Notes under the pieces: model-generated | What the model saw: only the letters and a program-made list of their open reading frames with translations | Told to the model about the DNA's origin: nothing | Database searches by the model: none | Part shown: positions 16,186-23,735 of the stretch, piece by piece | Position numbering within the stretch: position 1 is the first letter of the stretch | Layout of the letters: every line of letters begins with the position of its first letter | Made by a program: the position numbers and the translations under genes | Source: DATBFX01 sp036558305 | GTDB lineage: Bacteria; Chloroflexota; Chloroflexia; Thermomicrobiales; UBA6265 | DNA: 38,478 bases | Assembly: GCA_036558305.1 (NCBI GenBank) | Contig: DATBFX010000017.1 | Coordinates: 1 to 38,478 of the forward strand | Reading direction: 5' to 3'

Positions 16186-16599
16186 TGGCTGCCCGTCGCG
16201 TACTGCTCCCCGGCTCCTCGCCCCGCTTGACCGCTTATCCTAGCACGGCACAGGTATACGGACAAGCGCACCGGAGATCCATCGCGAGCGACCCTCGTAC
16301 TAGATATTGCGTCTTGATGTCGTTCGATTGCTAATGCTAGGGGTATCCCGGACGAGTGGCTCACGAAGTCCGGCCGGCTCAGTGCTCGCGTTTGTCCATA
16401 CCGGGTTTCGGTGGAAGAAGTCGTGCCGCGATCTCGCGCCGTTGACCAAAGAGGGGTCAACGTCATAGGCTCTTCGCAGAGCGACCGTCTCCGAGTTCGG
16501 ACGTTGCGGTCGTGCCGAAGGGCAGGTACGGAGAACTGCCCTCGGTGGATGATATCCCGCCGGGCCCGTTGTGCGGGCTGCCCGCGGAGGCCGAGGGAC
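16186..16599. other. 414-base spacer between divergent parA and pyrF
   Basis: No convincing coding region: the open frames here have no ribosome binding site and no recognisable protein. It holds the probable parA promoter on the minus strand (16237-16265) and a small hairpin GCTCT/AGAGC near 16470. The stretch around 16298-16340 is A+T-richer than its surroundings and may contain the pyrF promoter, but no pair of hexamers with good spacing is evident. A ribosome binding site for pyrF is at its end. Confidence 0.6.
16237..16265 (-). promoter_or_regulatory. Promoter candidate for parA
   Basis: On the minus strand TTGTCC (16265-16260), a 17-base spacer, then TAGGAT (16242-16237). Each hexamer matches the sigma70 consensus at four of six positions. 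Transcription would begin near 16230, 45 to 75 bases upstream of the two possible parA starts. Confidence 0.4.
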
Positions 16600-17457
16600 A
16601 TGCCTGTGGGTCAGCGAAAACCCTTTGCCGATCGTCTTCACCGAGCGATCGACCGGGCAGACAGTCTCGTCTGCGTCGGTCTCGACCCCGACATCGCGAA
16701 GTTTCCCGCGCACCTCCGGGAGCGCGGAGCGCGGGAAGCGATCGTTCGCTTCAACGCGGCCATCGTCGAGGCAACTCGTGACCTCGTCTGCGCCTACAAG
16801 CCGAACCTGGGCTTCTACGTCGCGTACGGGGCGGCCGGAATCGAGGCATTGGTCGAAACGCGCCGGATGATCCCGGCGGAGATTCCGGTGATCCTCGACT
16901 GCAAGGTCGGGGACATGGACAACACCGCGCAGCGGTACGCGCGGGGGTATTTCGACGAGTGGGGATTCGACGCGGTGACGGTCAACGGCTACATGGGCGA
17001 GGATAGCCTGGCGCCGTTTCTTTCCTATGGCGATCGCGCCGTCTTGGTGCTGGCAAAGACGAGCAATCCGGGGAGCGGCGATCTCCAGGACGTGACGGTC
17101 TGCGACGGCGGCGAGGAGCGGTCGGTGTTCTTGACGATGGCCGAGCGTGCCGGCCAATGGGATCGTACCCACCCGGCAACGGTTGGATTGGTCGTCGGGG
17201 CGACCTACCCGGCGCAGTTGGCCGAGATTCGCCGGTGTGCCCCGGAGTTGCCGATTCTGCTGCCGGGTGTGGGGGCGCAGACCGGCGACATCGCCGCGGC
17301 GGTCGCGGCAGGCATCGATGCGCGGGCCGCGGGGTTGATCGTGAGTTCCTCGCGGGCGGTGATCTACGCGGGGAATGGCGTCGATTTCGCGGAGCGGGCA
17401 CGGGAGGCGGCGCGGCGACTGCGGGACGACGTCAACGCGGTGCGGCACCCTGCCTAA
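16600..17457 (+). CDS. pyrF: Orotidine 5'-phosphate decarboxylase (type 2)
   Basis: 285 residues; last step of de novo UMP synthesis, cytoplasmic TIM barrel. Length and motifs fit the longer type 2 subfamily. The catalytic Lys/Asp array is visible as Lys67 (AYKPN) and D100-C-K102-V-G-D105; the usual Arg after the catalytic Lys (KRGD) is Val here. VNGYMG, the later LLPGVGAQ and the C-terminal SSSRAVIYA phosphate loop are typical. The ATG at 16600 has GGAGG ten bases upstream and GAGGG closer. No other pyr gene is adjacent, so it is probably its own unit. Confidence 0.95.
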   Translation: MPVGQRKPFADRLHRAIDRADSLVCVGLDPDIAKFPAHLRERGAREAIVRFNAAIVEATRDLVCAYKPNLGFYVAYGAAGIEALVETRRMIPAEIPVILDCKVGDMDNTAQRYARGYFDEWGFDAVTVNGYMGEDSLAPFLSYGDRAVLVLAKTSNPGSGDLQDVTVCDGGEERSVFLTMAERAGQWDRTHPATVGLVVGATYPAQLAEIRRCAPELPILLPGVGAQTGDIAAAVAAGIDARAAGLIVSSSRAVIYAGNGVDFAERAREAARRLRDDVNAVRHPA

Positions 17458-17555
17458 GAAGACCCCTACCGCCGCCGAGTCATGGCTCGAGCGGGCGCGG
17501 CGATCGCGATCCGGGAGGAGCCACTCGGCATCATTCGCATAAGAATTTATGGGTA

Positions 17556-17585
17556 TTGACAATGGGTGTAGGATCACCTTACGGA
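17556..17585 (+). promoter_or_regulatory. Possible promoter region of the secreted-protein gene
   Basis: A perfect TTGACA (17556-17561) lies in a locally A+T-rich patch that includes the near-palindrome CATAAGAATTTATG (17538-17551). The -10 is poor (TTACGG or TACGGA near 17579-17585 at 17-18 bases), so this is only a candidate. The coding start is about 90 bases downstream. Confidence 0.3.
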
Positions 17586-17676
17586 TTCGCAAGGGATCGT
17601 CGTCGTCATCGGTTCGTCCGCACCGGCCGATCGCCCACGCCCGTCTGACGCTGGGTTCCGCCAGAAAGGAGTCTCC

Positions 17677-18375
17677 ATGCGCCGCTCACCGCTCTCGGCA
17701 CTCGCCGTCGCCGTCCTGCTCGCTGGTCTTGCTCTGCCCGTGGCCGTGGTCCGTGCCCAGACGCCGGTCGCAACGCCGGCGCCAGGAGCGCGCTGCATCT
17801 CGGATAACGAAGACCCGACCGTGGGCAACGCCATCGAGTTTGTCCGCCTTGCCGGGCCGCCCACCGACGGGGGTGACGGACCATCTCTTTACCAAGTAAA
17901 TATTGCCGATGACGGTTCGGCGGTCTACCGCCCCGGATGCGACGCGGTTGCGGAGGCTGTCTCGGTATTGCAAGACAACACGGTCTATCTCGCCGCGTTC
18001 GAGGGCGAAACCGTGATTTACGCGCCACAAGGAGACAGAGACAAACTCCTGGCCCAAAATTGCACGCCGATCTCTGAAAAGAATCCGGCACACGAGGGCC
18101 GTTTCGCTTGTACGCTCGCCACAGACGGGGTGGCCGTCCAAATGACCTCCGAGTACGCCGCGTTCCATAACAGCGGAGCGACCTACGCGTACGCGGCAAG
18201 CGAGGACGCGATCAAGAATCTGCAGGCGCAGTCCACTCTGGTGAACGCGAACACCGTCGGCGCCGTGTCCCGGCCGGCGAATGCGCCGGCCCGACGTCAG
18301 GCCGGCGCAGACCCGTCGATCCTCGTCTCGTCGGGATACTATCGAGCAAGCGGTTGCGGTGGTGAATGCCAGTAG
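17677..18375 (+). CDS. Secreted protein of unknown function
   Basis: 232 residues. A Sec signal peptide is clear: MRRSPLSALAVAVLLAGLAL then PVAVVRAQ, with cleavage likely after AQ or nearby. The mature part starts with a Pro/Thr/Ala-rich linker (TPVATPAPGA), typical of Chloroflexota exported proteins, and has five or so Cys residues, including a GCGGEC cluster at the C-terminus, that could form disulfides. The ATG follows AAAGGAG with good spacing. I do not recognise a family. It converges on the large regulator gene with only 30 bases between. Confidence 0.75.
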   Translation: MRRSPLSALAVAVLLAGLALPVAVVRAQTPVATPAPGARCISDNEDPTVGNAIEFVRLAGPPTDGGDGPSLYQVNIADDGSAVYRPGCDAVAEAVSVLQDNTVYLAAFEGETVIYAPQGDRDKLLAQNCTPISEKNPAHEGRFACTLATDGVAVQMTSEYAAFHNSGATYAYAASEDAIKNLQAQSTLVNANTVGAVSRPANAPARRQAGADPSILVSSGYYRASGCGGECQ

Positions 18376-18388
18376 TCCTGTCCAGGAC
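18375..18388. terminator. Short hairpin at the convergent junction
   Basis: GTCCTG (18375-18380) and CAGGAC (18383-18388) form a 6-bp stem with a 2-base loop, beginning in the stop codon of the secreted-protein gene. Without a T tract it is weak; a loop of two bases is strained. It is the only structure in the 30-base convergent gap. Confidence 0.25.
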
Positions 18389-18405
18389 GAACGGTAAGCC
18401 GCGGT

Positions 18406-20862
18406 CTAGGCTTCGTGAACGGCACCGTGAACCGAGAAGGCCAGCGCCGTCGCTTGCTCGAGGGACAACGCGAGGCCGCTGTTCCACGCCGTCTCGAACG
18501 CCGCACCACTGAGCCGGGTCCGCGCCCGCGCGATCGCCTGCTCGATGCGATCGCGGTCGGCGGGCGGAACCGGTGCGCCGAGGGCTGCCCGCCACGCCGC
18601 TGCCGCTGACAGGAGTTGTGTCGCGGCAGTCGCCTGCCCTTCGATCGACGCCACGACCCCAAGGCCCTCCAGGCACTCGACCATGCCGTGTCTGCTGCCG
18701 AGTTCGCTGAGGAGCGTTAGGGCCTCCTCGTAGTATGCGGCGGCGGATAGGTCGTCCTCGAGCAAGGCGACGTAGCCCAGACCGCGGAGCGCGCCGGCGA
18801 TCCCCAGTGGATCGTTGCTCCGACGCAAGACCTTCAAACTCTCGGCGAGGGATTCGCGGGCCAGGTCAAACTCACCGCGCTGCGCCGCGACCATGGCCAA
18901 ATAGCAGCGGATCCACGCCGTGCCGCCGACGTCACCGCGCGCTTGGTGCGCGGTCAAGACCTCCTGATAAAGTTGCCGGGCGAGGTCGAAGTCGCCCTCC
19001 GCGGCAGCGACGTCACCCAACACCCAGCGCGGGTAGATCGCGCCGCCGTGCTCGTTGAGGGCGAGGTGAAGTGCGAGACTCTCCTCGGCCAAACTCCGCG
19101 CCATCTGGTAGTTCGCTCGGTTGAGCGCGACCATGCTGAGGTTGCCCAGCGTCGCGGCGATCGCCGGCTGATCGCCGAGGGTCCGCCGCAGCGCCAGACT
19201 CGCCTGGAGGTGGGTCTCCGCCAGCCGGTAGTCCTCCAGGTCGATCGCGATCGTCCCGAGGTAGTGGAGCGCCTTGGCCCGCACCGCCGGCGCTACCGGC
19301 CCATCGCTCGCCAATCCGCGCTCCAACCAATCGCGCCCTTCGCTGAGGCGCCCCCGCCGGGCCCAGAACCGCCAGAGCGCACTCGCCAACCGGAGCGCCG
19401 GTTCCGCGTCGCCTCGTGTCAGAAACCAACCCAGGGTGGCGCGCAGGTTATCGACCTCGGTGTCGAGCCGCGCCAACCAGATAAGTTGCTGCGGTCCGGT
19501 CAGCTCCGTTTGGGCTTCCTCGCCAAGTGCCAGAAAGATGGCGGCATGCATGGAACGAACCGCCTCACCTTCGCCCACCCGCTCGAGTTGTTCCAGCCCG
19601 AACTCGCGGATCGTCTCGAGCATGGTGTAACGCGGCTCGCCGTCCGGCCCCTCCTCTCGCTGCACAAGGCTCTGGTCAATCAGGATGGTCAGCCCATCGA
19701 GCGTGGCCAGGGCATCGCCGTCTGTCGCAACGATGTTGGCTGCCTCCAGTGTCCAACCACCGGCGAAGACCGCGAGTCGCCGGAAGAGGGCCTGTTCGCT
19801 CGGCGCGAGGAGGTCGTGGCTCCATCCGATCGCGTCGCGCAGGGTCCGCTGCCGCGCCGGCGCATCGCGCGGTCCGTCCGTCAAGACCGGTAACCGCTCG
19901 GTCAGCCGCGACAGCAGCGCGGCCGGTGGCAACACCTTCAGGCGCGCCGCCGTCAACTCGATCGCCAGCGGCAATCCGTCCACGCGACGACAGATCGCCA
20001 CCACCACACCCGCGTTGTGCTCGTCGAGTGCGAAGTCGGGTCGGACGGCGTGTGCCTGCTGCAGGAAGAGCGTCACCGCCGCCACGCGGGCGAGGTCGGG
20101 CAGAAGCGGTAGCCGGTTGGGGTCGGGCAGCGTCAGGGGTGCGACCGGAAACTCCTGCTCGCCACGGAGACGCAGCGGGGCACGACTGGTGACGAGGACC
20201 GCCAGTCGCGGACAGGCCGAGAGCAGGTCGGACACGTAGGAAGCGGCGGTCGGCAGGTGCTCGAAGTTGTCCAGGACCAGCAGCAACCGGCGTGATCGCA
20301 GGTGCGCCTGGAGCACCTCCACCAGCGGACGCCCCGTCTCCCGCACACCCAGCGCGTGGGCAACGGCAGCCGGCATCAATGTCGGATCGGCGAGACCGCC
20401 CAGCGGGACGAAGGCGACCCCGTCGGCAAAGTCGGGGCGCAGGTCGTCCGCCACCTGCAGCGCCAGTCGGGTTTTGCCCACCCCACCGGGGCCGGTCAGG
20501 GTGAGTAGCCGGGTGGCGCCGCCGCGCAACGCCGCCGCCGCCGCCGTGACCTCCTGCTCGCGGTCGACAAGCGATGTCGCGGGCAACGGGAGAGGCCCGA
20601 GCGTGACGGCGGGCTTCGCCGCGGTCGCGGCGACGAGCGCCGCCCGTTGGGACGGCGTCAGGTCGAGAGCGTCGGCCAGCATGCGCAACGTGTCGCGATG
20701 CGGACGCTGCTTGATACCCCGTTCCAGGTCGCTGATCCCGCGCACGCTCAGGCCGGCGCGTTCGGCCAGGGCCTCCTGCGTGAGACCCGCCTCCGTCCGG
20801 TAGCGCCGGAGCAACTCACCGAAACCCACGGTATCTGCGGTCAGCGACTCCGCCGCCGTCAT
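18406..20862 (-). CDS. XRE-type HTH / NB-ARC ATPase / TPR regulator (STAND class)
   Basis: 818 residues in three parts. An XRE helix-turn-helix spans about 14-69 (LLRRYRTEAGLTQEALAERAGLSVRGISDLERG region). An NB-ARC/STAND ATPase follows, with Walker A GPGGVGKT at 124-131, Walker B LLLVLDNFEHL at 193-203, the sensor-like TSRAPLRL near 225-232, and GLPLAIELTAARL further on. The C-terminal ~300 residues are helical repeats with TPR periodicity (LHYLGTIAIDLEDYRLAETHL and similar). Such STAND proteins are ligand-triggered switches; here the HTH suggests transcription control. The ATG at 20862 has GGAGA upstream; the frame is open further but would run into the opposite gene's control region. It diverges from the genes at 21081-21685, its likely targets by position. 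Confidence 0.92.
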   Translation of the reverse strand: MTAAESLTADTVGFGELLRRYRTEAGLTQEALAERAGLSVRGISDLERGIKQRPHRDTLRMLADALDLTPSQRAALVAATAAKPAVTLGPLPLPATSLVDREQEVTAAAAALRGGATRLLTLTGPGGVGKTRLALQVADDLRPDFADGVAFVPLGGLADPTLMPAAVAHALGVRETGRPLVEVLQAHLRSRRLLLVLDNFEHLPTAASYVSDLLSACPRLAVLVTSRAPLRLRGEQEFPVAPLTLPDPNRLPLLPDLARVAAVTLFLQQAHAVRPDFALDEHNAGVVVAICRRVDGLPLAIELTAARLKVLPPAALLSRLTERLPVLTDGPRDAPARQRTLRDAIGWSHDLLAPSEQALFRRLAVFAGGWTLEAANIVATDGDALATLDGLTILIDQSLVQREEGPDGEPRYTMLETIREFGLEQLERVGEGEAVRSMHAAIFLALGEEAQTELTGPQQLIWLARLDTEVDNLRATLGWFLTRGDAEPALRLASALWRFWARRGRLSEGRDWLERGLASDGPVAPAVRAKALHYLGTIAIDLEDYRLAETHLQASLALRRTLGDQPAIAATLGNLSMVALNRANYQMARSLAEESLALHLALNEHGGAIYPRWVLGDVAAAEGDFDLARQLYQEVLTAHQARGDVGGTAWIRCYLAMVAAQRGEFDLARESLAESLKVLRRSNDPLGIAGALRGLGYVALLEDDLSAAAYYEEALTLLSELGSRHGMVECLEGLGVVASIEGQATAATQLLSAAAAWRAALGAPVPPADRDRIEQAIARARTRLSGAAFETAWNSGLALSLEQATALAFSVHGAVHEA

Positions 20863-21023
20863 CGCCCGTCTCCACCCACGCGGCCGGGAACGCCGCTCCA
20901 TTCCGAATACCGGCATCCTAAGGCCACTCGTCGGTCGGCACAACCGGCACTTTCCCATTCGTGTGGGTCGTCGCGTGGGCATCGTGCGTGGTTCCGGATC
21001 GGGCCGGGACAGAGACTGGAGGC

Positions 21024-21040
21024 GTCGCCACGGTGGCGAC
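21024..21040. promoter_or_regulatory. Operator-like palindrome in the divergent control region
   Basis: GTCGCCAC and GTGGCGAC flank one central base, a perfect 8-bp-arm palindrome, 41 bases upstream of the ATG at 21081 and in the 218-base gap between divergent genes. The size suits a dimeric HTH regulator; the XRE or LuxR-type protein encoded beside it are candidates. This is inference from position only. Confidence 0.4.
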
Positions 21041-21080
21041 AGAAAGATCGAACGGGGTTTCTCGGATAAGGAGGCCAACG

Positions 21081-21386
21081 ATGTACCACAACGCGCGTGC
21101 CTTGCAGCGGGCCTTCGAGGATCGCCAGTCCGAAGTTCTCCGGACCATCGGCGACTGCGGGCACCTGGCCCCAGGCGTCCTCGCGGCACGAGAGCGGCTG
21201 CAATCGGAAATCGACCGGAAGGCCCTCTTGCTCAACGCGGGACCGAAACCCGCGCCGCAACCCGGCCGGTTCCGGCACTGGTGCGGAGCGCTGGCGATCC
21301 GGCTCGGAGGTTGGCTCGGCGGCGACCCGCTGGCACTCAACACCAAGCTTCCCACGACCTCGCGGACCGAACCCCGGCTGCCGTGA
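21081..21386 (+). CDS. Small protein of unknown function, in the regulator cluster
   Basis: 101 residues. The ATG follows a near-perfect AAGGAGG with 7-base spacing, the strongest site in this region, which argues for real translation. The first half is charged and helical (HNARALQRAFEDRQSEVLRT and LAARERLQSEIDRKALLLN); the second half is proline-rich, then amphipathic (FRHWCGALAIRLGGWLGG), perhaps membrane-associating. No family recognised. It precedes the solo LuxR-type HTH gene by 62 bases. Confidence 0.65.
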   Translation: MYHNARALQRAFEDRQSEVLRTIGDCGHLAPGVLAARERLQSEIDRKALLLNAGPKPAPQPGRFRHWCGALAIRLGGWLGGDPLALNTKLPTTSRTEPRLP

Positions 21387-21448
21387 TGCCCGAGGAGAGC
21401 ACCACGGCCAGATCGCCAAGCGTCCCGCACCCATGGAAGGAGTCCATC

Positions 21449-21685
21449 ATGGCCATCTACGCGGGTCCGCATCTTCGATCACTTTCTGCACGCACCCGAC
21501 TGAGTCCACGCGAGAGTCAGGTCCTCGGCCTGATCGCCGAAGGGCTGACCGATCGCGAGATCGCCGTCCGTTTGGGCGTGCGGCCGCGGACCGTCACGAC
21601 CTTCGTGACCCGGCTCTTCGACAAACTCGACGTCGTCAATCGCGCGGCGGCAGCCGCCTACGGCGTCCGCCACGGGCTCATCTGA
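21449..21685 (+). CDS. Solo LuxR/GerE-type helix-turn-helix protein
   Basis: 78 residues that consist of almost nothing but a LuxR C-terminal DNA-binding domain: LSPRESQVLGLIAEGLTDREIAVRLGV at 18-44, RPRTVTTFVTRLFDKLDVVNR at 45-65. The conserved Glu, the TDREIA turn and the recognition helix are intact. There is no receiver or ligand-binding domain, so it may act like GerE, or be controlled by a partner. The ATG has AAGGAG 7 bases upstream. A perfect hairpin lies 74 bases after the stop. Confidence 0.88.
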   Translation: MAIYAGPHLRSLSARTRLSPRESQVLGLIAEGLTDREIAVRLGVRPRTVTTFVTRLFDKLDVVNRAAAAAYGVRHGLI

Positions 21686-22177
21686 TGAGCCCGCACACGC
21701 CTCGGCCGCGACGCGGAAACCAACTGCCGAGTTCTCGGCCCAGGTACGAACAGGCAATGAGCCGTCGGGCGACGTCTTTCGCCCGACGGCTCGCCGTTGA
21801 ATGAGGATGGTCAAAACGGCCGTGGCTTTCGCTGAAAGCTCCTTCGATCCTATTGGTTCGTGTCTTCCCTGGTACATGATTGGTCGGACAAAGCCAGTCT
21901 CTCGATGCTCCCGCCGCGTCGACTTGCCGCGCCTCGCCGATGCACGCGCGGCAACCAATCACGGCAAGCAAGAGCCGACCGGCCAGGCAATAGGCCATCC
22001 CAACGACGCCGACGAGCCTGCGGGGTAATAATCGCGACTTCGATGGTCATCACGGCGACACTCATCGGCCGATTCCTCTGATACGCTGTGCCAGGTCGTC
22101 TCATCATTCGATATTTTGTCCTCACGTCCATTCGGACGACTTACCAGGCGATCGGCATCGCGAAAAGGAGGCCCAAG
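21686..22177. other. 492-base spacer without a convincing gene
   Basis: Contains the hairpin at 21759-21792 and then about 380 bases in which open frames on both strands lack ribosome binding sites and protein-like composition. Around 22110-22150 there are short inverted repeats (GTCC/GGAC, GTCGTC/GACGAC) and a TATTTT, perhaps the promoter of the Tat-exported protein gene. Nothing else identified. Confidence 0.55.
21759..21792 (+). terminator. Perfect 13-bp hairpin after the LuxR-type gene
   Basis: GAGCCGTCGGGCG (21759-21771) pairs fully with CGCCCGACGGCTC (21780-21792) around an 8-base loop. It is a strong stem, 74 bases after the stop. There is no T tract on either strand, so termination would depend on the stem alone or on another factor. 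Confidence 0.5.
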
Positions 22178-22759
22178 ATGGACTCGGGTTGGTCGGTCGG
22201 GCGTGGGCTTTCGCGTCGAAGCGCCCTCACCCGTGTTGGAGCCGGCGGTCTCGGTGCAGCCCTCGCGATCCATGCGACCGCGGCGTTTGCGCAGGAAGCG
22301 GCGACGCCGGCCGCGATGACGGGTCACCCGGTAGTTGGGGCGTGGGCGGCAATCACCGACGTCCGCGACCCGAACGGCTCGCGCTCGCTCTTCATCTTCC
22401 ACGCCGACGGGACCTACTCGGAAGCCGACGCCGACGGGACCGACGGCTACGGCGCCTGGTCGCCCACCGGCGACTCCACCGCGGACGTGACGATCTTGTC
22501 GAACCAATCGGACGAGAAGGGCGCTTTTTTCGGTCAGTTGAAGGTCCGCGCCTCCGTTCAGGTGGCGGCCGATGGGCAAACCTTCACCGCACCGTACACC
22601 CTCGAATTCCTGCTGGCAGACGGCAGCCAAACGGGCGAATACGGACCGGGGACGGCAACCGCGACGCGGATCACGGTCGAGGCGATGGGGACGCCCAAGG
22701 GGTCGGTCGACGATCTGTTTGCCAGCCTGGCCAGTCCGGAAGCCACACCCAGCGCCTGA
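22178..22759 (+). CDS. Tat-exported small protein, lipocalin-like sheet pattern
   Basis: 193 residues. A twin-arginine signal is visible (LSRRSALTRVGAGGLGAALA, about 11-30) with cleavage near AFAQEA (residues 37-41). The mature domain alternates short beta-strand-like segments: VGAWAAITDV, RSLFIFHADGTYSEADADG, YGAWSPTGDSTADVTIL, then an exposed ASVQVAADGQTFTAPYTLEF. This resembles lipocalin-like or calycin-type families that start with a GxW motif, but I cannot assign a ligand. The ATG follows AAAAGGAGG with ideal spacing. It converges on the DUF2064 operon, with a hairpin and palindromic element between. Confidence 0.8.
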   Translation: MDSGWSVGRGLSRRSALTRVGAGGLGAALAIHATAAFAQEAATPAAMTGHPVVGAWAAITDVRDPNGSRSLFIFHADGTYSEADADGTDGYGAWSPTGDSTADVTILSNQSDEKGAFFGQLKVRASVQVAADGQTFTAPYTLEFLLADGSQTGEYGPGTATATRITVEAMGTPKGSVDDLFASLASPEATPSA

Positions 22760-22788
22760 GACTGCGACGGGTTGAAGACGGCAAGCAC

Positions 22789-22808
22789 GCGCCCCCTATG
22801 GGGGGCGC
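22789..22808 (+). terminator. G+C-rich hairpin after the Tat-exported protein gene
   Basis: GCGCCCCC (22789-22796) pairs with GGGGGCGC (22801-22808) around a 4-base loop, 30 bases after the stop. It is followed by TTCCGCTT rather than a true T tract. Likely a terminator; the palindromic element lies 52 bases further. Confidence 0.5.
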
Positions 22809-22859
22809 TTCCGCTTCCAACTGTGCTCAAGCGCGGCGGTTACGGCACGTTGGAGCGCT

Positions 22860-22948
22860 GTAGGGGCGGACCGCCGTGTCCGCCCTCGTCCATGAGCGCA
22901 TACGTGGCCGGGCGGACAGCGCCCAGAGGGCACCCGGTCCGCCCCTAC
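22860..22948. repeat. Palindromic intergenic element, copy 3 (diverged)
   Basis: Left arm 22860-22886 is identical to those of copies 1 and 2. The right arm (from about 22910 to 22948) keeps GGGCGGAC and the terminal CGGTCCGCCCCTAC, but the middle ACGG is replaced by about 17 other bases that hold a small palindrome of their own (GCCC/GGGC). It lies between convergent genes (Tat-exported protein, plus; DUF2064, minus). Confidence 0.85.
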
Positions 22949-22982
22949 GGAACCGCGAGGACCGCCTCCTCTGCGATCCGCG

Positions 22983-23735
22983 CTAGTCGTCTCCCGCCAT
23001 CGCGTCGCTCGTGACCGCGAAATCGACGTTGGTCAGCGCCGCGTCGACAAGGCCAAGGCGCCGGAGGGCCGACCACGTGACCGGGGCAGCAGCGCCGTCT
23101 GGGACCAGCGCGAGGCGAAGGGTGCCGAGATCGCGTTCCTCGTCGACGTCGAACGAGGGGGTAATTTCGCCGAGACGGAGACCCAAAACGCCGGCGCGGG
23201 CAACAACCGCATCGGCGGCGTCGCCCGTACTCATTGGCAGGTTGCGAAAGAGGTCGACGAAGCGAGAGAGACCGATCAGGTAATAGCCACCATCGGCGAC
23301 GCGCCCAAGGGTGACGTCCCGCGTGGCGAGCGAAGTGAACGCCTCGACGGCGACTCCGGCGGGCAGGTGGGGGGAATCGGACGCCATGATCGCGACGCGT
23401 TGGTAACCGGTGAGGAAGCCCCACCGAAAGAGGCTGGTCAGACGGTCATTAAAGGTGGCGCCGCCCTGGGGGACGAACCGGGTCGCCGCATCGATGGGTC
23501 CGGTGGCGAGCCGGGCGAGGATCGCGCGGAAGTCGGCGTCGGCGGGAGTGAACGCCCAGGCGAGGTCGTAGGGAACGCGGGCGCCGGGACTGGGTCGAAA
23601 GCGGTTCGCGAGATCGGCGAGAAAGGCGCGGTAGAGCGCACACGCACGGTCGTGACCGATGGTCGCCGCGAGACGGGTTTTGGTCGTGCCGGGAACGGGC
23701 GCACGGGCGACGATGATGAGCAGATTCGGGCTCAT
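22983..23735 (-). CDS. DUF2064 / TIGR04282 glycosyltransferase-like protein
   Basis: 250 residues with the nucleotidyltransferase-like DUF2064 fold. The start MSPNLLIIVARAPVPGTTKTRL holds the pyrophosphorylase-type loop (APVPGTTKTRL), and later ASDSPHLPAG and GRVADGGYYLIGL are typical of the group, which is annotated as arsenosugar-biosynthesis glycosyltransferase-like or CofC-like. It would use a nucleotide-activated sugar or phosphate donor; true substrate unknown. The ATG at 23735 overlaps the upstream GT2 stop by four bases (ATGA), so it is the last gene of the operon. Confidence 0.88.
   Translation of the reverse strand: MSPNLLIIVARAPVPGTTKTRLAATIGHDRACALYRAFLADLANRFRPSPGARVPYDLAWAFTPADADFRAILARLATGPIDAATRFVPQGGATFNDRLTSLFRWGFLTGYQRVAIMASDSPHLPAGVAVEAFTSLATRDVTLGRVADGGYYLIGLSRFVDLFRNLPMSTGDAADAVVARAGVLGLRLGEITPSFDVDEERDLGTLRLALVPDGAAAPVTWSALRRLGLVDAALTNVDFAVTSDAMAGDD

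Noticed and set aside
16300..17592. Minus-strand open frame of about 430 codons opposite pyrF
   Set aside because: It overlaps pyrF completely, and its product has no domain-like sequence; pyrF on the plus strand has all catalytic residues.
20918..21434. Minus-strand frames extending the STAND regulator upstream of 20862 or covering the small protein gene
   Set aside because: The extra N-terminal residues are low-information and there is no start codon with a ribosome site; they run across the divergent control region.
21686..22177. Small open frames in the spacer after the LuxR-type gene
   Set aside because: No ribosome binding sites, unusual amino-acid composition and no similarity to known proteins; the DNA instead shows a hairpin and A+T-richer promoter-like sequence.
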